Source: Candidatus Kuenenia stuttgartensis
GTDB taxonomy: Bacteria > Planctomycetota > Planctomycetia > Isosphaerales > Isosphaeraceae
Assembly: GCA_945872325.1 (NCBI GenBank)
Contig: CAMBZY010000046.1
Coordinates: 1 to 11,545 of the forward strand
Direction: 5' to 3'
DNA length: 11,545 bases
The translations under genes were made by a program, and so were the position numbers. A model generated the notes under the pieces. It did no database searches, was not told the DNA's origin, and saw only the letters and a program-made list of their open reading frames with translations. Positions 6,090-11,545 of this stretch are shown here, piece by piece. The first letter of the stretch is position 1. Every line of letters begins with the position of its first letter.

Positions 6090-7646
6090 ATGGCTTTGGC
6101 GAAAGTTGCGATCGTTGGTCGCCCGAATGTCGGTAAATCCTCGATTTTCAACTGGTTGGCCGAACGCCGACTCTCGATTGTTGATGACCTGGCTGGTGTG
6201 ACTCGAGACAGGGTGACCACCCTGATCGATGTCCCTGATGGTGAAGATATTACCAAAGACTGGTTCTTTGAGCTGATCGACACCGGCGGTATCGGGATGG
6301 TCGATCGAGACGACCTCGAAACCGACGTCTACAAGCAGATCGATGTCGGGTTTGAAGAGGCCGACGTCCTGGTCTTTGTGGTGGACCTGCGTGATGGGAT
6401 GCTCCCGCTCGACGAACACGTGGCCATCCGGCTTCGTTCCAGTAAAAAGCCGGTTCTGATCGTCGCCAACAAAGCTGACAACTATAACGACATGCACAAG
6501 GCTGGCGAATTTCACAAGCTCGGCCTGGGCGAGCCGATCGTGATCAGCGTGCTCCACAACCGCAACCGCAGCGGCTTGCTGGACGCCATTCGCGAAGTCA
6601 TTCCAGTGGCCATGCCAGTCGATAAGCCACCCGAAGCTGCGATGAAAATCGCTGTGGTCGGTCGCCCGAATTCCGGGAAAAGCACGTTTATCAATACACT
6701 GACTGAAACGGACCGAATGATCGTGTCGGAGATCCCCGGCACTACCCGCGATGCCGTTGACGTTCGTTTTGTGCTGGATCAGCTTGACTTTATGGCAATT
6801 GATACAGCCGGTATCAAGCGTAAAGCCAAGGTACGAGATTCTGTGGAGTATTACTCCATCCACCGCGCCGAGCGTTCGATCCGCCGAGCCGATGTGGTCC
6901 TTCTGTTTATCGACTGCATGCAGGAGATCACGAGGGTCGACAAGCAAATTGCCGACACCATCCTTCGTGAAAGCAAGCCATGTGTTCTGGTGGCCAACAA
7001 GTGGGACTTGATGCCCATTGATGCCCGTGCTGAATATATGGAATATCTACAGAACCAGTTCAAGGCCATGGCCTTCGTACCATTTGCCGTGGTGACAGGT
7101 CAGTCGGGCCGGAACGTGAAGGCATTGGTTCACCTGGCCAGAAAGCTTTACAAACAGGCACATTTCCGCGTGAGTACCGGCAAGCTGAACCGGTTCATGC
7201 GTGATATTTTTGACGAACACTCACCACCAATGCGTTCAAACCGCAACGCCAAGCTCTTCTTCACGTCGCAAGTGGCCGTGGCCCCGCCTACGATCGCGCT
7301 TGTGGTGAACGATCCGAAGTTGTTTGACCCGAATTACATGCGTTATCTGCTGAACGCCATTCGCGATCGTGGCCTGTTTTTCGATGTCCCGATGAAGATT
7401 CTGCTACGCAAGCGGAACCCCGGTGATCCGACCAAGAAGGGCCAACTCACGGAAGGTCCTGATGAGGATACAGCCTACGAACCAGCTGAAACGCGCGAAC
7501 CAGAGGTTTGGGCCGACATTGTGGTAGACAATCAAAAGGCTCGCCCCCGCACGGAAGAACAGGAAGAATCGTTCGTTCAGCGATGGCTTTCCCAAAGCTC
7601 GGATGATGACGACGACGATTTCGATTCCGATTCCGACGAATCTTGA
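6090..7646 (+). CDS. der: Ribosome biogenesis GTPase Der (EngA)
   Basis: This 518-residue essential GTPase has two tandem G domains and a KH-like C-terminal domain and acts in 50S subunit assembly. G domain 1: P-loop GRPNVGKS (10-17), switch I GVTRDR (36-41), DTGG (64-67), NKAD (127-130). G domain 2: P-loop GRPNSGKS (191-198), PGTTRD (216-221), DTAG (238-241), NKWD (303-306). The KH-like part covers about 355-443 and ends in PMKILLRKR. Der proteins are commonly about 440-490 residues; the excess here is a charged tail after about 445, ending in a run of six Asp and then Asp/Ser (505-518). The second P-loop has Ser where many Der proteins have Val. ATG 6090 puts the P-loop at the usual place; the ribosome-binding site is weak. 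Confidence 0.98.
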   Translation: MALAKVAIVGRPNVGKSSIFNWLAERRLSIVDDLAGVTRDRVTTLIDVPDGEDITKDWFFELIDTGGIGMVDRDDLETDVYKQIDVGFEEADVLVFVVDLRDGMLPLDEHVAIRLRSSKKPVLIVANKADNYNDMHKAGEFHKLGLGEPIVISVLHNRNRSGLLDAIREVIPVAMPVDKPPEAAMKIAVVGRPNSGKSTFINTLTETDRMIVSEIPGTTRDAVDVRFVLDQLDFMAIDTAGIKRKAKVRDSVEYYSIHRAERSIRRADVVLLFIDCMQEITRVDKQIADTILRESKPCVLVANKWDLMPIDARAEYMEYLQNQFKAMAFVPFAVVTGQSGRNVKALVHLARKLYKQAHFRVSTGKLNRFMRDIFDEHSPPMRSNRNAKLFFTSQVAVAPPTIALVVNDPKLFDPNYMRYLLNAIRDRGLFFDVPMKILLRKRNPGDPTKKGQLTEGPDEDTAYEPAETREPEVWADIVVDNQKARPRTEEQEESFVQRWLSQSSDDDDDDFDSDSDES

Positions 7647-7694
7647 TCCACTTTGTCTCATTTGGCTTTTGCAAGTCGCTTAACGGGCGTGTAT

Positions 7695-7726
7695 TCTGTG
7701 ACAGGTCGGATATGACCTGTCACAGA
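7695..7726. promoter_or_regulatory. Perfect 13-bp palindrome upstream of the TIM barrel gene
   Basis: Arm 7695-7707 (TCTGTGACAGGTC) is the exact reverse complement of 7714-7726, separated by GGATAT. It lies about 48 nt after the der stop and 22 nt before the next start codon. With no T-run on either side, an operator or a U-less terminator/processing hairpin are both possible. Confidence 0.5.
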
Positions 7727-7747
7727 TAATTCCCGGAGCACGCGCAA

Positions 7748-8635
7748 ATGCCTTTGAACCGACGTTCGTTTTTGGGCTCAATCGCCCTTGGTGCGGCATC
7801 TGCCAGCACATCATTCGCCATAGAGCCAATCGCCAGAATCCGCCCCAGCCATTTAAAGCTCTCGATAGCAGCCTATTCCTACAGGCAATTCCTCCAGGGC
7901 CAGAAGCAGTCGATGGATTTGTTTGATTTCGCGAATCTGGCCGCCGACATGGGCCTGGATGCCATTGAACCGACCAGCTATTACTTTCCTGTCGATGCCG
8001 GAATGGATTATTTTTATAAACTTCAGCGTCATGCATTTCTCCTCGGTCTCGACATTTCTGGCACATCCGTCGGAAATAATTTCTGCGTTCCAGTTGGGCC
8101 AATTCGTGAAAAGAACTTGCAACTCGTGCGAGACTGGGTGGACAGGGCGGCGGCTTTGCAAGCCCCTGTCATTCGGATCTTTGCCGGCAACGTTCCAAAG
8201 GGTGATGATGAGCGGGTGGCTGTTGAACGTACGATCGAATGCATTAAACAGAGTGTGGAATATGCTGGAAAAAAGGGCGTGATTTTGGCCCTTGAAAATC
8301 ATGGTGGGATTACGGCCACACCTGATCAGCTTTTGAAGTTGGTCAAGGCCGTAGATTCGCCTTGGTTTGGAGTGAATCTGGACACCGGTAATTTTCATAC
8401 AGATGACCCTTATGGAGACTTGGCCAAGCTGGTTCCCTATGCTGTCAACGTACAGGTCAAGACCGAGATCTCGCGACGAGGGCAGAAGAAAGAGCCTGCA
8501 GATTTGGCAAAGTTCATTGAGATGCTACGGAAATCGCGATATTCCGGATATGTGGTATTGGAATACGAAGCTCCTGAGGATCCGATCAAAGCCATTCCGG
8601 AGCATATCAAGACTCTGCGCAAGCTGATCGGTTGA
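7748..8635 (+). CDS. Tat-exported sugar phosphate isomerase/epimerase-like TIM barrel protein
   Basis: This 295-residue protein starts with a Tat signal (N4-R-R-S-F-L9-G, then a small hydrophobic stretch to about 24), so it should be folded in the cytoplasm and exported. The rest is a xylose-isomerase-like TIM barrel (PF01261). Likely metal ligands are E183 (LALENHGG), D212 (NLDTGNFH), Q236 (NVQVKTE) and E272 (VVLEYEAPED). Glu-Asp-Gln-Glu at similar spacing is the set in hydroxypyruvate isomerase, while sugar 3-epimerases have His third. GGAG at 7735-7738, 9 nt before ATG 7748, supports the start. Planctomycetes have many such exported paralogs, probably for periplasmic sugar handling. The substrate is unknown. 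It sits alone between two palindromes. Confidence 0.92.
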   Translation: MPLNRRSFLGSIALGAASASTSFAIEPIARIRPSHLKLSIAAYSYRQFLQGQKQSMDLFDFANLAADMGLDAIEPTSYYFPVDAGMDYFYKLQRHAFLLGLDISGTSVGNNFCVPVGPIREKNLQLVRDWVDRAAALQAPVIRIFAGNVPKGDDERVAVERTIECIKQSVEYAGKKGVILALENHGGITATPDQLLKLVKAVDSPWFGVNLDTGNFHTDDPYGDLAKLVPYAVNVQVKTEISRRGQKKEPADLAKFIEMLRKSRYSGYVVLEYEAPEDPIKAIPEHIKTLRKLIG

Positions 8636-8695
8636 AATCCGAACGTAAGAATAAACATCCAAAGGCTTTCGATTGGAATGGAATCAAACGGCTGA

Positions 8696-8719
8696 TTGCC
8701 AGTCACAATTGACTGGCAA
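8696..8719. promoter_or_regulatory. Perfect 10-bp palindrome overlapping a -35 element
   Basis: TTGCCAGTCA (8696-8705) and TGACTGGCAA (8710-8719) are exact inverted repeats around CAAT. The right arm contains most of TTGACT (8709-8714), the -35 of the candidate promoter for the next gene, as a repressor operator would. A 3' hairpin of the preceding gene is the alternative; no T-run follows. Confidence 0.45.
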
Positions 8720-8737
8720 CTCAATTAACCAAAGAAT
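8709..8737 (+). promoter_or_regulatory. Candidate promoter for the DUF2200 gene
   Basis: TTGACT (8709-8714, 5 of 6) is followed after 17 nt by AAGAAT (8732-8737, 4 of 6). Transcription would start near 8744, just before the GGAG at 8752-8755. The -10 is weak. Confidence 0.3.
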
Positions 8738-8763
8738 CTGTTTTCTCTAATGGAGCATTGATG

Positions 8764-9111
8764 ATGGCGGAACATCGCATTTTCACGTCAAAGTTCTCAG
8801 GGGTTTATCCACTTTATGTGAAAAAAGTGGAACGGAAAAACCGTACGCAAGCCGAAGTCGATCAGATCATTTGCTGGTTGACCGGCTATGATCAGGCAGG
8901 ATTGCAACAGCAAATCGATCAGGGGACCGATTTCAGAACCTTTTTTGCCCAGGCCCCACAAATGCACCCAAATTGTTCTTTGATTAAAGGGCTTGTATGC
9001 GGTGTTCGCGTGGAAGAGGTCGAAGACCCTCTGATGCAGAAAATCCGCTTCATGGACAAGTTGATTGACGAACTGGCCAAAGGGAAAGCGATGGAGAAGA
9101 TTCTCAGGTGA
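8764..9111 (+). CDS. DUF2200 family protein of unknown function
   Basis: A 115-residue soluble, mostly helical protein. The pattern of an HRIF start (4-7), VYPLYVKKVERKNRT (14-28), WLTGYD (38-43), APQMHPN (64-70) and KGLVCGVRVEE (75-85) is what I recognise as DUF2200, a widespread bacterial family with no established activity. It has no signal peptide or membrane segment. Three starts are possible (TTG 8758, ATG 8761, ATG 8764). GGAG at 8752-8755 is 8 nt from ATG 8764, and family members usually begin just before the HRI motif, so 8764 is preferred. The gene stands alone with its own candidate promoter and operator-like palindrome. Its patchy phylogenetic spread, as I remember it, would fit transfer, but nothing in its base use stands out. 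Confidence 0.85.
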   Translation: MAEHRIFTSKFSGVYPLYVKKVERKNRTQAEVDQIICWLTGYDQAGLQQQIDQGTDFRTFFAQAPQMHPNCSLIKGLVCGVRVEEVEDPLMQKIRFMDKLIDELAKGKAMEKILR

Positions 9112-9173
9112 CTGGTTTACACAAGCTAATCAGTCAAACTGTGAATCATTTCTGCTACATTAATTTGCGTATT

Positions 9174-9203
9174 TTGAGATAAATGGGGTCGCTCTGCTAT
9201 GAT
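9174..9203 (+). promoter_or_regulatory. Orphan plus-strand promoter with extended -10
   Basis: TTGAGA (9174-9179, 5 of 6) is 18 nt before TATGAT (9198-9203), which is preceded by TGC, giving an extended -10. It is the best -35/-10 pair in the window, yet only non-coding DNA and then an antiparallel gene lie downstream. Confidence 0.45.
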
Positions 9204-9216
9204 TCGGCACAAATGG

Positions 9217-9307
9217 AAATGAGCATCTAAATTTGACCCACCCTGACGCAAAATGAGCATCTAAACCCAAATCACGCTCAGAAGTGGATTTCTGTATATG
9301 CTCATTT
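9217..9307. repeat. 15-bp direct repeat with a third, inverted copy
   Basis: AAATGAGCATCTAAA occurs exactly at 9217-9231 and 9251-9265 (34-bp period). The first 10 bases recur inverted at 9298-9307 (ATGCTCATTT), and similarity extends to 12 of 13 bases. Between the direct copies is TTTGACCCACCC. Short repeats beside a GACCCACC segment are reminiscent of IS21-type ends, but no transposase gene is present. Confidence 0.7.
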
Positions 9308-9320
9308 CAAGATCCCAAAA

Positions 9321-9357
9321 AAAGCAGGAGGTGAATCATGGATTCACCTCCTGCTTT
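9321..9357 (-). terminator. Strong intrinsic terminator, likely bidirectional
   Basis: A perfect 17-bp stem (9321-9337 with 9341-9357) has a 3-nt ATG loop. On the minus strand it is followed by seven T (complement of 9317-9323, partly in the stem) and lies 32 bp after the stop of the PpiD-like gene, the classic layout. On the plus strand five T (9361-9365) follow 3 nt after the stem, so it may also stop plus-strand transcription. Confidence 0.88.
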
Positions 9358-9388
9358 AGCTTTTTGGATTCAGGAAAGTTTCTGGAAA

Positions 9389-11476
9389 TCAGGACTTCTT
9401 CTTCGATTTATTATCGCGTTCTGAAGGTGGGATCCAGTCTTCGTTGAGGCCGGCTTTTTTCCGGAGCTCTTTCATCCAGCTTTCGCGGCCTTCCATTTCG
9501 GAATCAGCCATGGCGGATCGTACCAGACGCAGGAATGGGCCAGTGGGGCCGTAAAGCTGTTCTGGTGTCACCGTTTTGCGTGCCCCAAGGCTCATCACAT
9601 AGTAGGTGTTTGTGGTGGCGTTGGGCTGGACAATCACTTGTTTGTCCGTCAGGTTGAAAGCCGCATCCATCAAGGCTTTACCAGGCTCGGAGAGCTCGGC
9701 GAACTGATTTTCACGTGATGGAAGGCCAGAGATCCCAGTGGCGACTTTGGCCGTCGGTGCTGTGACAATCAGGTTGAGTTTGGCTGTGGAGGATTCCACT
9801 TTCAGGCCACCAGCATTTTTGGTGGCCTTGTCGGCAAATTCCTGGGCAGCTTTCTGGGCCATTGCCCGCGCTTTTTCGAGCTTCCAATAAGCGACAACAG
9901 AAGGCTTTGCTTCGTCGAAAGTAGGAACCCGGGCAGGCTCGTCGGCAATTTTCCAGATCGAATAGCGACGTCCGATGATCGTCGTAAACGATGTGGCGTC
10001 AAAGCTCTTGAACGTGTCAGCGAAGATTTCGGTTGTGAAATTCTCGCCAAGGTCTCCAATTTCTGTCCCTAAACGAGCATCAGCGATGGCACCAAGGGCA
10101 AGCACTGCGTCAGGGGCTGTGGCTTCCTCTTTCGAGATCAGGCCCGTTTTCTCGTACGTCAGTTCGAGCTTCTTTACGGTGTCGACCAAAGGCTTGGAGT
10201 CATAGACTGGCAGAGGCTTGTTGCCTGGCTGGCCTTCATCACGAGCGGCTTCGTTGTCTTCTTCCACAGCCAGAATCCGGTCAGCGAACGGGTTCATGAC
10301 CTCTTCGCGAACCTGACTGAATTTCTGGTCGATTTCTTCACGGGCCTGTTCGCGAGCGAGTTCTTCCACAAGGGATGAACGAACTTCGTCCAGGGGCCGG
10401 AAGCGTGGCCCTTCTGCAGGAGCAGGCGGGGTTTGAGCATCGGCTGCACTTTTAGGAGTGAGCTTGGATTCGGCATCTCCAGCGAACAAATCCTGAGGCA
10501 ACGGGCTGAGCTTCAGTCGTTCTTCAGGAGTGAGGGGAGGTAAGCTGAAGTCGGCTTCTTTGCGGCTCTCGTAAGCTTCTTTGACCTTTTCGTCGGTCAT
10601 TTTGGCTGTGAGTTTGGCAACGATAGAGTTGGTGTCGGCAGAGACGGCTTCGACCTGAACCCGTCGGGGGATCTTGAAAGCAGGGGCGGCCACAGTCCGG
10701 TTGGGCTCGATCTGGCTGCCTTTTTCGTAAAGGGCTTTGAGATCGGCGTCAGATGGTTCTCCAGCCTTAGCCAGATAGGCATCAACAGGGAACGCAACTG
10801 CATTGATGGAAACTGTTTCCGCTTCAGACTTGAAATCTTCGTAGACATCCAGGGGGCTGACTTCGGTAGCCCCGCCGAGGGTTCGGACCTGAAGCAGGCG
10901 AAGCTGATTGCCGATGGCATTCAGCAGAGTAGCGTCAGGTATCCGGGTTGTGAAGAATGTCTGGTATGTGGCGTCCAGGTCAGCAGTTGTGACGGCTCCG
11001 ATACGATCGCGGAAGGTACGCATGGTAACTTCCGAACCGGCAAGGCCGAGGCTTTGCAGGAGGATTTGAACAGGGGCTTCACGGAGCCATGTTTTGGTGG
11101 ATTCGGTATCGATTGGGATTCCCAGACGATCCGCTTCTTTTTCAAGGATCAGGGCGTCCACGATCGATCGATCGTCGGTGGGCCCGAAGATGGATTGAGG
11201 GACAGGAAGTCCGATTTGAGCTGTAGCAAGTTTCAGGCTCAGGACTTTTGTTACGAAGTCGTTGGCGAAGGCACGTTGGTTGGCCATTTCACCGATTTGG
11301 CTGGCTTTGACATCCAGGCCATGAATTTTAGCGATGACTTCGTCGTTGTTCACGCCGCTGGGTCGCGAACCGAGGTAATTCATCAGACTGTCTGACACGA
11401 CGAAGGCAAACATCGCCATCAGGGCGAAAACGGCCAACATCGGGCGTTGATAGCGGCGAAACGTCTCGAACGGCAT
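9389..11476 (-). CDS. PpiD/SurA_N-like membrane-anchored periplasmic chaperone
   Basis: This 695-residue protein has one N-terminal membrane anchor (about 13-36, after a basic start), then a large soluble part facing the periplasm. The layout resembles PpiD: anchor, SurA-like helical region (about 45-215), a central segment, and a C-terminal helical part that continues to a Lys/Ser-rich end (688-695). Pro/Ala-rich linker sequence lies at 340-360 and long charged helices at 361-405 and 523-552. I see no clear parvulin (PpiC) motifs such as a GGDLG-like loop or HIIKL strand; GEIGDLGENF-like sequence near 471-480 is at most a faint trace. A folding-helper role is therefore more likely than strong prolyl isomerase activity. 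GAGG (complement of 11484-11487) is 7 nt before the ATG. It appears monocistronic, ending at the terminator at 9321-9357. Confidence 0.78.
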   Translation of the reverse strand: MPFETFRRYQRPMLAVFALMAMFAFVVSDSLMNYLGSRPSGVNNDEVIAKIHGLDVKASQIGEMANQRAFANDFVTKVLSLKLATAQIGLPVPQSIFGPTDDRSIVDALILEKEADRLGIPIDTESTKTWLREAPVQILLQSLGLAGSEVTMRTFRDRIGAVTTADLDATYQTFFTTRIPDATLLNAIGNQLRLLQVRTLGGATEVSPLDVYEDFKSEAETVSINAVAFPVDAYLAKAGEPSDADLKALYEKGSQIEPNRTVAAPAFKIPRRVQVEAVSADTNSIVAKLTAKMTDEKVKEAYESRKEADFSLPPLTPEERLKLSPLPQDLFAGDAESKLTPKSAADAQTPPAPAEGPRFRPLDEVRSSLVEELAREQAREEIDQKFSQVREEVMNPFADRILAVEEDNEAARDEGQPGNKPLPVYDSKPLVDTVKKLELTYEKTGLISKEEATAPDAVLALGAIADARLGTEIGDLGENFTTEIFADTFKSFDATSFTTIIGRRYSIWKIADEPARVPTFDEAKPSVVAYWKLEKARAMAQKAAQEFADKATKNAGGLKVESSTAKLNLIVTAPTAKVATGISGLPSRENQFAELSEPGKALMDAAFNLTDKQVIVQPNATTNTYYVMSLGARKTVTPEQLYGPTGPFLRLVRSAMADSEMEGRESWMKELRKKAGLNEDWIPPSERDNKSKKKS

Positions 11477-11545
11477 ACGGCGACCTCATGGGGCGGACGC
11501 AGGATTTGGAAAATTCCGAGCAAGTTCGGTGTATCCTTGAACCGA
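11477..11545 (-). promoter_or_regulatory. Upstream region of the PpiD-like gene
   Basis: These 69 bases hold the ribosome-binding GAGG (11484-11487 complement). I see no convincing -10/-35 pair, so the promoter is probably beyond the window edge or diverged. Confidence 0.4.

Larger units (their letters stand above)
9210..9365 (+). ncRNA. Candidate intergenic small RNA
   Basis: The predicted start is about 7 nt after the -10 at 9198-9203, and the predicted end is the T-run after the hairpin at 9321-9357, giving about 155 nt. It contains two direct copies and one inverted copy of AAATGAGCAT. The inverted copy (9298-9307) can pair over 10 bp with either direct copy (9217-9226 or 9251-9260), so two exclusive folds are possible. 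No open frame of useful length exists. Evidence is structural only; a mobile-element remnant is an alternative. Confidence 0.35.
9112..9388. other. Non-coding region between DUF2200 and the PpiD-like gene
   Basis: No supportable protein gene. From left to right it has a weak 9-bp stem-loop overlapping the DUF2200 stop (arms 9109-9117 and 9128-9136, one G:U), an orphan plus-strand promoter at 9174-9203, three copies of an AAATGAGCAT repeat (9217-9307), and a strong terminator hairpin (9321-9357). The genes on both sides end here, so the promoter has no protein gene to serve. Confidence 0.65.

Noticed and set aside
6034..6201. Short frame from ATG 6034 overlapping the start of der
   Set aside because: Out of frame with der, AGGA directly abuts the ATG, and the product has no features; a regulatory leader peptide cannot be supported.
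6066..6947. 293-codon open frame antisense to der
   Set aside because: It lies wholly opposite the conserved G domains of Der. The translation has no recognisable domain, and codon constraints in the real gene often leave such frames open.
9217..9307. CRISPR-like array
   Set aside because: Only two direct copies of 15 bp with a 19-bp spacer and one inverted copy; too short and irregular, and no cas genes are near.
11161..11174. CGAT repeated, CGATCGATCGATCG
   Set aside because: It encodes ordinary residues (Asp-Arg-Ser-Ile) inside the PpiD-like gene and looks like chance codon use.

Overview
The window looks like chromosomal DNA from a planctomycete, most likely in or near Planctopirus/Rubinisphaera. 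The reasons are moderate GC, a secreted WD40 propeller with an Ala/Pro/Lys-rich linker, a Tat-exported xylose-isomerase-like TIM barrel protein, a PpiD-like membrane protein, and housekeeping genes mixed with lineage-specific ones. This assignment comes from protein character only and was not tested by search.

Left part (1-4443), all on the minus strand and read from right to left: a cysteine synthase (cysK-type), a JAMM/MPN+ metalloprotease of the Mec type, a flippase-like (LPTM/UPF0104) membrane protein, a GtrB/ArnC-like polyprenyl-phosphate sugar transferase, and a multi-span GT-C-like membrane protein that starts at TTG 929 and runs off the left edge. Two junctions are 4-bp ATGA overlaps and the other gaps are about 35 bp, so this is very probably one operon. 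A -35/-10 pair at 4541-4569 suits its promoter. The first two genes suggest sulfur-carrier-dependent cysteine synthesis. The last three suggest making, flipping and using a lipid-linked sugar.

Central part (4444-9111), all on the plus strand: a secreted seven-repeat WD40 protein, the ribosome-assembly GTPase der, a Tat-exported sugar isomerase/epimerase-like TIM barrel protein, and a DUF2200 protein. The gaps between them (101-274 bp) carry extended -10 promoters or perfect palindromes, so these look like separate transcription units.

Right part: 9112-9388 is non-coding. It holds an orphan plus-strand promoter, a 15-bp direct repeat with a third inverted copy, and a 17-bp intrinsic terminator, which together make a candidate small RNA (or the remnant of a mobile-element end). 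A 695-residue PpiD-like membrane-anchored protein on the minus strand fills the rest and converges on the terminator.

Most worth a second look: the CysK-Mec pair with no sulfur carrier beside it, the three-gene lipid-linked-sugar module (including the partial gene, easy to miss because of its TTG start and open end), the 9210-9365 candidate RNA, and two palindromes placed like operators.
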